Assembly (NCBI RefSeq): GCF_000340215.1
Contig: NW_006921541.1
Location: 3,882,074-3,946,073 of the forward strand
DNA from: Pseudocercospora fijiensis CIRAD86
Taxonomy: Eukaryota; Ascomycota; Dothideomycetes; Mycosphaerellales; Mycosphaerellaceae
Reading direction: 5' to 3'
Length of the DNA: 64,000 nucleotides
The position numbers and the translations under genes were made by a program. Under the pieces are notes generated by a model. That model had not been told where the DNA came from, did not search any database, and saw only the letters and a list, made by a program, of their open reading frames with translations. This document shows positions 34,456-43,744 of the stretch, piece by piece. Positions within the stretch are counted from its first letter, which is position 1; every line of letters starts with the position of its first letter.

Positions 34456-35073
34456 ATGCCCTCGTCGCCTAAACGCGTAGATAAATATCTTTAGAGGCTA
34501 AAGGGCAAGGGTAAAGTAAGCTAAGTATAGGGAGACCGTAGCGAGAACGAGATATCGGAAGAGTAAGGCTCTCCGTAGTATATACGAAGGAAGGGGGTTC
34601 CTCGGAAAACAGTACCGAAAAACAAGAAGGCTATAGGTAGATAGGAGAAGGCTAAAAAGAGTAGGCGGACAAAGACTATCGCGAAGAAAAGTTATCTTTC
34701 TATTAAAAGAAAGGGAACAAGGTAGGACTCGACGACAAAGAAGCGGCGCTTCAAACTAGGTACTATTGCCCTTCGCTAGATCCGGCTTTTCTAAAACAAA
34801 AGAGGGACCGAGCTTTTAATCCCTAAGACTCCCTTCTAGCGACTCGTCCGAGAAATTACATTAGATTTTCGGTCTAGTATACGATTTACGGCTAAGGCGA
34901 TTAGTGCTCTTTAGGAAGCTACGGAGGCATTTCTCGTAACCGAGCTTAAGCTTTTAAACCTCCTTACTATCTATACGAAGCGGGTTACTCTTTAAAATAA
35001 AGATATGCAGCTTCTAGCTAAAATTCGGCGTCGGTTTATAGCGGATTAGTTAGAAATTGTATTTAGTCGTTAG
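34456..35073 (+). pseudogene. Histone H3-fold protein with long basic N-terminal tail (hAT cargo 1)
   Basis: From the ATG at 34,456 a single frame of 205 codons runs with TAG/TAA as the only stops. Codons 1-105 form a Lys/Arg-rich tail. The rest follows histone H3: GTIALR then IRLF, TELLIPKTPF then RLVREITLDF, SSIRFTAKAISAL then EATEAFLV, and IYTKRVTL then NKDMQLLAKIRRR. That covers the N-helix and the three helices of the fold. The stops at 34,837, 34,912 and 34,993 sit exactly where H3 has Gln (FQRLV, LQEA, the Gln of the RVTIQ-type strand), so they are RIP products of CAG/CAA. Between N-helix and helix 1 there are two extra residues. The tail lacks the ARTKQTARKS start, so it is a variant and not a replication H3. 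It might instead be a CENP-A-type variant; loop 1 length equals that of canonical H3. Confidence 0.85.
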
Positions 35074-35138
35074 ATTAACCTAGGAGGAGGCCTATTTTCG
35101 CATCGTTTTACCGGCTATAGGTACCGGCTATATTTCTG

Positions 35139-35529
35139 ATTTTATCTCCGCGCCGTCCCTAAATCTAAGGTACGAAGTAGAAACCTAGCGCTCTATATTT
35201 ACCCGGCTATTATAGAGACGAGCTATATTTAGATTAGTTTCTTCGTATATCGCGACCTAGCGGGTAGTAAGCGAAAGGGCGATAGAACGTTTATAATACG
35301 TCTCTATTTAGACCTAAAATACAAAGGTCCTAAGGAGCCCTAGCATCCTAACTATAAGGAGATTCTTTAGTATTAGCACTTTAATCCTCTATACTACGAG
35401 GCAGATAGCAAGCCTGCGAGAGAGAAACTTTAACGAGAAATTCTCTATAATGCGTAGCGCTATTATATAGCTATAGATGCGTACTAAGTCCGGTAACTCG
35501 AAGAAGAATTAAGATAGCGTATTAGCGAC
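35139..35529 (+). pseudogene. Unknown ORF between the two H3-like genes of the hAT
   Basis: One frame reads VPKSKVRSRNLALYIYPAII, then ISFFVYRDLAGSKRKGDRTF, IIRLYLDLKYKGPKEP, and a charged C-terminal part EADSKPAREKL and LEEELR. Stops are TAG/TAA only and spaced like those of the H3 gene. I do not recognise it. It could be a separate gene or a downstream exon of the first H3-like gene; two CCGGCTAT modules at 35,111 lie between them as in the introns of this element. Confidence 0.45.
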
Positions 35530-36328
35530 CGAGGAGGAGATCGATAGTATACTAGTAGAGTCGAGGTCTTATAAGCGAAGTACAAGATAATATAGGCTCT
35601 TAGTCGTATAGAGTAACGTACTATATAAATAACTAGGCGTGCTACTCTTATTTACTTACGACCTATATCCTAGGATACTCTTCTCGTACTTTTTATACTC
35701 TTTTCTAATACCTTACCTGTAAGCGCTCCGCGATAACCGAGTGAATATAAGCTGTAGGGTTTCCGCTCGGTACCTTAGCCTCCGAGATAGGGCGGAGTTG
35801 AATTTAGAGCGATAGTCGGCACCCGTAGCCGGCATATAGAGACGGTAGTAGGCCTTTTTCTACTAAATAACTAGCTTGTTTAGTATAGCCTACCTGATAT
35901 TTCTTATATTTACTAGCAATAGGCCTAGGTTACTTATAAGATTACTATAGCTAGTAAAGGTATTACTAAAGAATATCTATACTATAGTAGGATACTATTA
36001 TTACGCCGGCTATTTATTAAAAGGAGGCTTTCGCCTATTACTATGCCGGCTATATATACCGGCTATATTTCAAAGTCTACCGTACCTGCCTTTTTTAGCC
36101 GTACCTACCTTCTTTCCTTGCTCTAACGTTACTATAATATAGGCTTGCGCGAAGCTTACTCTATTGCCTAGCGATACCGCGACACTACCTCTCTCGCTAT
36201 ATTCAACCTTCGTATCGATACCTATACCTCTACGCTCTATATCTACTACCTCCGTAATACCCTCGCTCCGCGCGCGCCTTCGTATACCTTCGCAACGCAC
36301 TTTTTTCCTTAATTCGACGACTTTTACA
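35530..36328 (+). other. Spacer and probable promoter upstream of the second H3-like gene
   Basis: No confident gene. GCCGGC modules lie at 35,818-35,845, 36,004 and 36,043-36,066. From about 36,070 to 36,320 the strand is strongly C/T-rich with CGCTCCGCGCGCGCC, ending in TTTTTTCC and ACTTTTACAATAGCG just before the inferred start; this resembles a fungal promoter and leader. Short open frames on both strands here are shadows. Confidence 0.5.
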
Positions 36329-36989
36329 ATAGCGAATCTACTTAACTAAGTTACGACGCCTCGTAAGAAGGGACCTGCTACTTCTACGGGTCGTAATAAG
36401 ATCGGAAATAAAGGAACGAGTATAGTACATTAACGCAAGATAGCTACTACTGCTGCCGCTAGCTCCGGTACTAGAAAGGGCGTCGCGAGCAAGGCTCCGC
36501 GTAAGACAACGGCGGGCAAGGCTCTACGTAAGACGACAACTAGCGCTTCTACTACTAGTAGCAATCGTGCGAAGCGTCGATAGCGCCTAGGAAGTAAGTC
36601 CTATTTATAGCCGGCAGCGTAGCCGGCAGCGTAGCCGGCATTCTTACTGTCTTTTTACTAATCCTTCTTTAGCCGTAGCCCTCCGTAAGATTCGGTAGTA
36701 TTAGAAGAGTTCTAAGCTCCTAATCCGTAAAACTCCTTTCTAACGACTTGTTCGCGAAATTGCCTAGGATTATAGAATAGACCTTCGCTTCTAAGCCTCC
36801 GCGATAGGCGCCCTTTAAGAGGCTATAGAAGCCTACCTAGTTCGTATCTTCGAATATATATTTCTCTTCTACCTCTTTTCGGACTATACTAATACTATTT
36901 TAGCGGTTAACCTTATAGCTATCTACGCGGAGCGTATAACGATTATAGATAAGGATTTTAAAGCACTCGATTAGATCCTAAAAGGCTAG
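36329..36989 (+). pseudogene. Histone H3-like protein with one confirmed intron (hAT cargo 2)
   Basis: Inferred start at 36,329 (ATA from ATG in ACAATAGCG). The tail reads VTTPRKKGPATSTGRNKIG, then SGTRKGVASKAPRKTTAGKA and LRKTTTSAST, echoing the APRK and GGKAPRK motifs of the H3 tail. Removing the intron 36,594-36,672 joins GGA-A to CC, creating RLGTVALRKIR, the exact H3 GTVALREIR context. Exon 2 gives SSKLLIRKTPF, RLVREIA, DYRIDLRF, ASAIGAL and EAIEAYLVRIFE; the stops between these blocks fall on Gln of YQKS, FQRLV, IAQDF, RFQSS and LQEA. The C-terminal part NLIAIYAERITIIDKDFKAL matches NLCAIHAKRVTI...KDIQLA. Between FE and NL about 18 extra codons (36,852-36,903, ACTAATAC and TTTTAG at the end) are probably a second intron. 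The sequence is much closer to canonical H3 than cargo 1. Confidence 0.88.
36594..36672 (+). other. Intron of second H3-like gene with GCCGGC modules
   Basis: GTAAGT start, TTACTAATCC branch and CTTTAG end, 79 bp. Three TAGCCGGCAGCG modules fill the middle. Frame restoration inside the conserved PGTVALREIR block makes this the most secure intron of the window. Confidence 0.9.
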
Positions 36990-37212
36990 AATGTCTACAT
37001 TCGAGATAGTACTAGATAGGATAGATATACTAGTAGGAAGGATGTTCGTAGTGTCGTCTACAAGCTTTTCTATATACGAAATAAGCCGCTATTATACGGC
37101 GCTACATACCGCGCTCTAAATACTCTCTAAGCATATGTATATAGTACAGTATGCTTTATTAGCCGTACGGAATAGAAGTCTCCTAAAATCCCGTTAGTAC
37201 TAAGGAGTAAAA

Positions 37213-37270
37213 AGGCCGGCTACGCTGCCGGCTACGCTGCCGGCTACGCTGCTAGCTACGCTGCTAGGTT
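37213..37270. repeat. GCCGGCTACGCT tandem array in hAT
   Basis: Four to five units of GCCGGCTACGCT, the last ones changed to GCTAGCTACGCT. Orientation is opposite to the intron copies upstream. A further pair lies at 38,080-38,105 near the right end. Confidence 0.8.
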
Positions 37271-37399
37271 TTTTAAAGAACTAAAAGAAGATAGACATTC
37301 CGGTTGATTTGTATTAGTTTAGATTTTTATAAAAAGAAAACAGGGAAAAATAAGGAAGGTTGAAGAGCCTAATAGTTATAGTTATAGGCACTATCCCTG
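37271..37399. other. Spacer within the less mutated right end of the hAT
   Basis: A-rich sequence with a fold-back: AAACAGGGA near 37,336 pairs with TCCCTGTTTTC at 37,393. It could be a terminator for the minus-strand ORF. CA and TG are common from here to 38,280. Confidence 0.4.
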
Positions 37400-37870
37400 T
37401 TTTCTAGAGCATATTATACACCTGCCTTCGCAACTCTACCTAATACTCCCTCTAAATATCCTTATACTCTACCTACTAGAAATTCAACTAGGTACCTAGA
37501 CCTATAGCTGCCTCTATATCTTTTACTATCTTCTATAGGTTGAAGGCCTCTTCTATAGTAGCCTCTACCTCCTTATACAACACGAAGTTACTACCTGCCC
37601 TACCCTTTATATCTCCTAAATAACTAAGAGTTCTAAGGAACGAACTAGCATTCGGCCTTAGTATAGCGAGTAACTAGTAGAACGTTCTACAGAGCTGCCT
37701 TATAGCTCTTTTATATACTATGCCGATACCGAGGGAGGAGCTATCCTAGTACTTAATGTTATCGAATAGTTCGGTAGGAAAGTATATAAACTTCTTAAGG
37801 AGGAGGACTTCTAGGGAAATCGATGAGTTCTACCTAGATCTAGATAAAGATATTCTGCTAAGCAGTTAGG
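37400..37870 (-). pseudogene. Unknown minus-strand ORF in right end of hAT
   Basis: Minus-strand frame: LEVLLLKKFIYFPTELFDNI, then SSLGIGIVYKRAIRQLCRTF, LLAILRPNASSFLRTLSYLG and YKEVEATIEEAFNL. It has seven or so stops in about 155 codons, again TAG. The sequence looks coding (helical, balanced composition) but I cannot assign a family. It faces away from the histone genes, and its 5' end may involve the GCCGGC pair at 38,080. It could be captured host sequence, because it escaped most RIP and is therefore likely low-copy. Confidence 0.45.
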
Positions 37871-38180
37871 GAATTGAACCGTAAACGAAAGGATGAAATT
37901 TATACCTAAGGAGTGCAGTTTCCGAACTAAACTATAATGCCTTGTGTGTATATGTGTACTTTTGATTAGTTAGTGCCCTTAGCTAATTGTCTATAGATTT
38001 AAGGTTATATAAGTACCTTTATACAACTACGTAGCCTAAGTAGGATTCGAAAATTCTATAAGTACTAAGGACTAAAAATGCCGGCCACGCTGCCGGCTAC
38101 ACTGCTAAGTCTTACAAAGGGCTTGCTTAAAGCTACGTATACATTCGTACACTTCTTAAAAACCGATAAATTATATGGTT
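37871..38180 (-). other. Right subterminal region of the hAT without a confident gene
   Basis: It contains the inverted GCCGGC pair at 38,080-38,105 and TG/CA-rich sequence (TTGTGTGTATATGTGTAC at 37,943). I see no long frame. Confidence 0.4.
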
Positions 38181-38189
38181 CGAACCAGC

Positions 38190-38283
38190 TACTTATATAG
38201 TTGCTTAGCAAACCAACCCAAACCAAACTAGAGTTTCGGCTTAGCAAACCAAACCAAACCAACCCGAACTACTACGGGGTCTA
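38190..38283 (-). repeat. Right terminal inverted repeat and AACCAAACC subterminal repeats of hAT
   Basis: CCGAACTACTACGGGGTCTA closes the element. Before it are several AAACCAACC/AAACCAAAC units, with CA dinucleotides intact. The left end has the complementary GTTTGGTTT units. Confidence 0.92.
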
Positions 38284-38291
38284 ATTACGAC
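38284..38291. repeat. hAT target site duplication, right copy
   Basis: ATTACGAC, identical to 28,739-28,746. Confidence 0.9.
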
Positions 38292-38693
38292 CTCGCTAAA
38301 CTATAGACTAGGCCGTATACTCGCTATTACTATCCGAACCGCTTCGTCGCCGTAGTTAGTAAGTATAGGTATATATAATAAGAGTCGCAATTCGGGACTA
38401 CCGTTAATATAGAGAGCGACTAGGACCGCTATATATATCTAATCCTATACGATAGTTTAAGTCTAACTATCGATACCGAACCCCGCCGGCTAGCGCTTAT
38501 ATTATATCTACTACTCCCTATTTATACTATAGTTATAAGCAACCTAGACTTTATAGTCTCTATACCTAACGTTTACTAGGTAGCGTAGGATTTAATCCTT
38601 TAGCTCGATCGATAGTTCGGAGAATAATATCCTCGCCTTAGTTAGATAGTAGTATAAGGTTATTATAGTAAGTAGTAATAATAAGCGTTTAAT

Positions 38694-38978
38694 AGAACTT
38701 TAGGTACGTACCTAAAATTTCCTTACGTTATACCTTATATAAGCTTATATAACCTTATAGGCTATTACCTAATACTAGTACGGGTAAGCGTTTAAAGCAA
38801 ATAACGCTATTAGACGCGGAGTATACCGCTAGCGGGGAATACGTAGTCCGTACGTAATGTAACTTTTCTTCTTCTATAAACCTACTCCCTCTTCTTAATC
38901 TAAATATTAACCTCGACCTTCTGTAGTACTTACTATTACTAGTACTAGAATAGGTATATACCTAAAGTTTCTTTAAAA
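38694..38978. repeat. Two halves of the D fold-back flanking 230 bp
   Basis: GAACTTTAGGTACGTACCTA at 38,696 and AATAGGTATATACCTAAAGT at 38,949. GTAAGT at 38,668 suggests that they too lie in an intron, but I could not fix its 3' end. Confidence 0.6.
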
Positions 38979-39534
38979 ACACTAATAGTTAAACTGTTTT
39001 CGAAAGAAATATATTACTATAATCGCGAAAAAACTATAGCTATAAGTTCCCTACTTATCCCTAGCGCGCGTAAGCGTAAATTAGGTACTAGTCCGCTAAG
39101 CGACCTACCGCAAACCCCGACGTCTACTACTAAGAAGCAGTATACTATACTACTTAGCCTCGGCGATCCTTCCCCGAAAGAATTACTAGTAAAGAAGCCT
39201 AAGACCGCTAATATACCTAAGAAGTTAACTAAAGCTAAGTAGGATAAGACTATCGGTATAGAGATAGACTAAGATAAGCTTAACCTAGCCGAGTAGAGGT
39301 TTAAGGAAGGTCGCGTTAATAGCTTTAAGGCTATTATAGATAAGACCCGCGGCGTAGTAACGGCCCTATCCTATAGTTAAGGTATCTATATAGCCGCCTA
39401 CTCCTCTAGATCTATTAAGAACGAGACTACCGTAGGAGCTATAGAGATCCTAGTTAGCGACTAGTTCGTACGTATAATAACGAAGCTTAAGCTAGCGTTT
39501 AAGTATTACTACTTATATCGCGTCGTAAGTATAA

Positions 39535-39826
39535 TAGGCCTAAGTATACCCCCTTTTTTTATTCTTTTTTTCCTTTACCGTTATATCGATTCTACTTAAA
39601 AGATAAAACTTTAGGTATATATCTATTCTACGCGTTAAATAGGTACGTACCTAAAGTTTCCTTAAAATACTACGATTTAGGTATATGCCTTAAGTTAACT
39701 CTAAAGATAAAACTTTAGGTATATACCTATTCTACGTATTAAATAGGTACGTACCTAAAGTTTCTTTAAAGGTTTATAATTTAGGTATATGCCTAAAGTT
39801 TCTATATTCTTAATTCTCCTCTCTAG
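39535..39826 (+). other. Intron of SNF2 gene containing three D fold-back copies
   Basis: GTAAGT start, T-rich tract, fold-backs at 39,604-39,660, 39,711-39,765 and 39,779-39,803, TCTTAATTC branch and CTCTAG end. Removal joins KYYYLYRV to NSTKLLQRIFSKYES in phase 0. Confidence 0.7.
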
Positions 39827-41348
39827 AATAGTACTAAGTTATTATAGCGAATATTTAGTAAATACGAGAGCGCGTCGGCTAAGTACGCTAGACCCCTAGC
39901 GGGCACTCGCCGTAAAGCTAGACCGACTAAGCGTAAGGGTAAACAGCCCGTTTTATTAGAATACGTTAGCGATAGCGAAGACTCCGAATATTTAGACGAT
40001 ATAGTAGAGTAAGACTCTAATAACGACGTCGATAAAATAGATATCGACGAGAAAGATAATAGTAACTAGTAGAGCTACTAACTCTAGCTTACGCCTAATA
40101 AGATCCTTAAGACTATTTCTAGCTTTACTAAAGGCTAGATTAAGGTTAAGAGTATAATAGCGGAGGACGACGACGTCGTAGATCGCGCTCTTTTAGGCCC
40201 GCGCTATCTCGATATCGTTAAGAGTAACCTAAAGCGTATAGCCTTTATCTATATCCGCGCCGTATAGAAGATAAAGGTTATTCTAGACTCCCTCGATCCT
40301 ATAATCGATCGGCTAGATCTAGTATATATTCCTACGTTCTTCGTAGGTACTCCTACTATACTTTATAGACCTACTCTCTAGCTAGTCTATCTAGTCCTAG
40401 GCCTAGATATATACGGAGAAGACCTCTATCGAGGACTACTACTCTTATACCTATATAATAAGATAAAGAATAAGAATATTAATGCCTCGGTTAACCTATT
40501 ACTCGAGCCGATAAGGATCTCCCGCGTCGCTACTACTACTACCCCGGTCTATATCGACCTAAAGGCTAGCCGAGTAAATGCTAAAGAGTAGAAAGAGCGT
40601 ATAGGCAATATTATAGAGATATTGCTAAACCTCGTTAAGAAGGGTCTATACGATAGATCTACTACTACGGAGATATAGCGTATATAAGATAATACCGATC
40701 TAGATACTATACTTAAGATATTTAATATTTTATCTAAGTGCGGTAATATAAATCTAGAGACTAGCCTACGCCTAGACAACTTTACTAATAATAAGGCGCG
40801 TATCGCCTATATTAATAATATTATCCTTACTACTAGTAGCGCGCGTCTATATCTATAGCTTTTTAGCGATCCTACTAAGATCGAGCGCCTAGGGTTCGAT
40901 ATCGTAATACCTAAGGTTAATATAGGCGAAGTATAAGCCTTCTAATAGCGTTACGCCGAAGATACTAATAATAAGCGTACTAGCGCCTATAATACCGATA
41001 GTACCCTAGTTATCGATAGCAAGATATTTACGCTTATTAACTCCGCTATAAACTAGAAGAGCGCTAAGGTACTTACGTTCGAGGATGCCTATACTTCGCT
41101 CGATATTATATCTAAAACATTAAGTATACTAGACGGCTTTACTAAGTTAGGGTTTAAGGCTATATACTACGGGCTAAGCTTATAGCCTTAGTAAGTAACT
41201 AGTATAGCGTACTTTAAGCGTATAATACTCTCTTCTACTCGGTTCGCTATTATAGGCGACGACGTTAGCCTTAGTAAGACTATTTAGGTCCTTGTTACGA
41301 TCTACGAGATAGCGAAAGAGACTACCCGCTAGATTAAGGTCTATAATA

Positions 41349-41518
41349 GTAAGCTTTCCCTACGATTTATTATAAAACTTTAGGTATATACCTATTCTTA
41401 CGAGATTTAGGTACGCGCCTAAAGTTTTATTATTTCTAATAGTTATAATTTTTAGGTATATATCTAAAGTTCCTTCCTACTAACGAAACCTTTACTAACT
41501 TTTCTTATTTAAATAAAG
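41349..41518 (+). other. Intron of SNF2 gene containing D fold-backs
   Basis: GTAAGC start, TTTACTAAC branch and AATAAAG end, 170 bp. Fold-backs at 41,372-41,429 and 41,450-41,472. Removal joins IKVYN to RSRVSVVITKAI in frame just after the Walker A region. Confidence 0.65.
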
Positions 41519-42697
41519 TCCGTTCCCGCGTAAGCGTCGTAATAACTAAGGCTATTACGAAGTACCTAGTAGACTATCCTAACTAGTTCCCTCTCGACTA
41601 AATACTTAAGAATCGTAATATTATCGAGAAGATATAAGCTAGCGATAAGGCATTTAATCGTAAAGCCTTTATAAATAAGGCTAGAGTAGAGCTTAGTCTA
41701 TACTCTAAGTACCGCCTACCGATTATCGTCTACCTACTAAATAGTTTTATAGTTTAGCTTACTAATACCGGTATATAGTTCTATAATCTAGAGAGTAACT
41801 ATTCTAAGTATATCTATATATATATATATTCTATTTACTCGGTATTAAGAAGAATTAGCGAGATAATTAGTTTACTAAGTCTACGCCTATTTCTACAAAC
41901 CTCGAGGCTCTAAAGAGTTAGTTAGCCTCCTAGGACGGCGATAATAAACAAATATTGCGTAATCTAGTACTTACTACCTACTAAGTACTATTTAGATAGA
42001 TCCTCGAGGTCGGATAGACTATTAGGGTCTCTAATAAGCGAACTATAGCTTATAACGAAGATAACGAGGACGTCGACGGCTAAGTAGGCGATATCTTAGA
42101 TAATAAGGATAGAGGTACTACGCTTACTAACCTCTAGTAGGCGGACCTTATAATATTAAATATCCTACTTATCCTCGAGGACTCGTTCTCTCTTATCGCG
42201 GCTAACGAGGGTTATACGGTAGGTAATCCTAAGGCTAATTAGACCGACGTACTATATAAGTTACGACTATAGAATAGTATAGCTATTATTACTACTATAG
42301 TTATTCGTAACTATATATATAATATAGCGTCGATTATCCGCTTTAGTTAGCGCTAAGTTAAGAACCTAGAATATTTAGGTTCTAATATTAAGAAGAATAG
42401 CCTAGACGTTAATAAATATAGACGTCTATTTTATAAGTTCGAGATACTCTACGACCGTAACTAGAGTAGTATTCTAGATACCCCGTATAGGCTTATAGGC
42501 TACTCGGATCTCCTACTTAACTAGTACTACCTAGCCGCGCTCTATCTTAAAGCGATCTATAAGGCGATAGATAGTACGATAAATATCGGCTTTATAATAC
42601 TACTACTTCTAGATCTAGTCTAAATGCGCTATATTAAGGGCTAAATAATTATAGCGAATAGCGTCGACTATCGTATCGGTACCGATATCCTACCTAT

Positions 42698-42977
42698 TAT
42701 TAGCTAGTAACCGGCCCTATATACCTAGGCTAAGTTTTGAGCCTATATAAGAGGCCTCCTTCTATATTATAGATAGAGCACTAACCTCGTATAGTACATT
42801 GTTTATATTACACTTCTATAATACCTATATTGTAGGGCTCTAGTTATTAGCCTAAGTAACCGTCTTGTTATCCTATTATACTAAACATAGCTGCCTATAT
42901 TACTATAGGTTATATTACCCTCGGTAGCCTATACTATTACTGCTAGTAGTAGTAGTAGTATTAGTTTCCGTCCTTTA
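42698..42977 (+). repeat. 5' LTR of Gypsy B
   Basis: Starts TATTAGCTAGTAACCGG (TG to TA) and ends CCGTCCTTTA. It contains a GCCTATATAAGAGG TATA-like box about 50 bases in, and triplet-rich TAGTAGTAGTAG near the end. Confidence 0.9.
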
Positions 42978-42978
42978 T

Positions 42979-42990
42979 TAGAGCCGAAGG
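42979..42990 (+). promoter_or_regulatory. Primer-binding site of Gypsy B
   Basis: TAGAGCCGAAGG follows the LTR. With TAG restored to TGG it is a standard minus-strand primer site, identical in A (11,949-11,960) and B' (17,527-17,538). I did not identify the tRNA. Confidence 0.65.
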
Positions 42991-43740
42991 TAGGGCTATC
43001 TCTTTATATCTAATAGGTTCGGGTATATTAAAGGTAGTCTCTAGGCACGAATAGCTATAACCGAAGCGAGGGTACGATAAGAGCCTACGATACGGACGAT
43101 ACCGAAGTATCTTAAGGGGCTATTACGACAAGCAGAGAAACCTCTTAACGAGGGCATCGCTTTAACCCCGAAAAGCTACAAACCCTTAGGACTGTTATAG
43201 CTTAGGGCCTAGTCTACGACTATAGCTAGCTTCTAAGAACTCGGCTCCGGGTCGAAGACCTATTTAGTACCGCTTACTCGAGATAAGCCCCGCCTAAGGA
43301 GGAGATAGACTAATTACCTATCGGCCTTGCTTAGTTTGCTAAGACTATTAATTAATAGTAAATACAGCTTATAGGTTAGATAGCCGGGGAGTCCCCTATT
43401 AATCGAGTAGGGCGTTCCTAGATTCGTAGCCTCGCTTAGATAGTGCTTAGCCTTCTACTAGAAAAAGAAGGCTACCGCCCCCCTACCTAGCTAAAGGAGA
43501 TATAAGCTAGTTTCTAGGATCTAGGTATAAATAGAGATTGTAGTCTCTCCCTCCGAGCGGCTTTCGTCTAATACTAAACTAAGCTCCTAGAGGTAGTTAG
43601 GCGACCCCTAGGAGGCTAAATCCTAATACTACCCCGAGGGTAATACTAGGAGAAACAGCCTAATATACTATTCTCTCGCGTAGTAATATTATAACAAACT
43701 AAACAAACTAAAGATACTAAAAACACTTTCCTATAGTATT
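42991..43740 (+). other. Leader of Gypsy B
   Basis: Untranslated sequence before gag, matching 16,860-17,526 of B' on the other strand. No gene. It ends with the 43,625 palindrome. Confidence 0.6.
43625..43646. repeat. CCCCGAGGG palindrome before gag of Gypsy B
   Basis: AATACTACCCCGAGGGTAAT plus ACT. Counterpart of 16,836 in B'. Confidence 0.75.
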
Positions 43741-43744
43741 TTAT

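Larger units (their letters stand above)
28747..38283 (+). mobile_element. hAT DNA transposon, 9.54 kb, carrying two histone H3-like genes
   Basis: Terminal inverted repeats TAGACCCCGTAGTAGTTCGG (left) and its exact complement (right, ending at 38,283) and an 8-bp target duplication define the element. The first base pair would have been CA before RIP, as in hAT ends (CAG...). Contents in order: subterminal tandem repeat, a spliced hAT transposase gene, an H3-fold gene, an unknown ORF, a second H3-fold gene with an intron, and a minus-strand ORF in a less mutated right end. A GCCGGC module is scattered through introns, spacers and both subterminal regions. It lies inside unit D1. Another copy of its left end lies in D2 at 63,887. 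Confidence 0.92.
38292..42697 (+). pseudogene. SNF2-family ATPase gene of unit D1, 5' part
   Basis: Coding exons: about 38,292-38,667, about 39,050-39,534, 39,827-41,348 and 41,519-42,697 (the last interrupted by Gypsy B). The N-terminal exons carry basic ARKRKLGTSPLSDLPQTP and acidic VSDSEDSEYLDDIVE stretches typical of nuclear proteins. The ATPase start is at about 41,140-41,300: GFKAIYYGLSLQPQQV, then FAIIGDDVSLSKTIQVLVTI, where SNF2 proteins have LKPWQ and DDVGLGKTIQ (Gly to Ser is a RIP-type change). The region before the Gypsy insertion ends NSVDYRIGTDILP. The C-terminal helicase lobe continues at 54,983. Stops are TAG/TAA. As a SNF2 protein it would have remodelled or translocated on DNA in the nucleus. 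Confidence 0.75.

Noticed and set aside
34456..35073. A clear CENP-A (centromeric H3)
   Set aside because: Loop 1 has the length of canonical H3 and the usual CENP-A features cannot be confirmed; left as an H3-fold variant.
36070..36349. Overlapping open frames of 76 (minus) and 61 (plus) codons
   Set aside because: They coincide with the C/T-rich promoter-like region before the second H3-like gene; the plus frame only joins the H3 frame by chance upstream of the inferred start.
38065..38262. Minus-strand 65-codon frame rich in Trp, Phe and Val
   Set aside because: It is a reading of the AACCAAACC subterminal repeats of the hAT end.
40549..40779. Minus-strand 76-codon frame
   Set aside because: It is antisense to a well-supported SNF2 exon.
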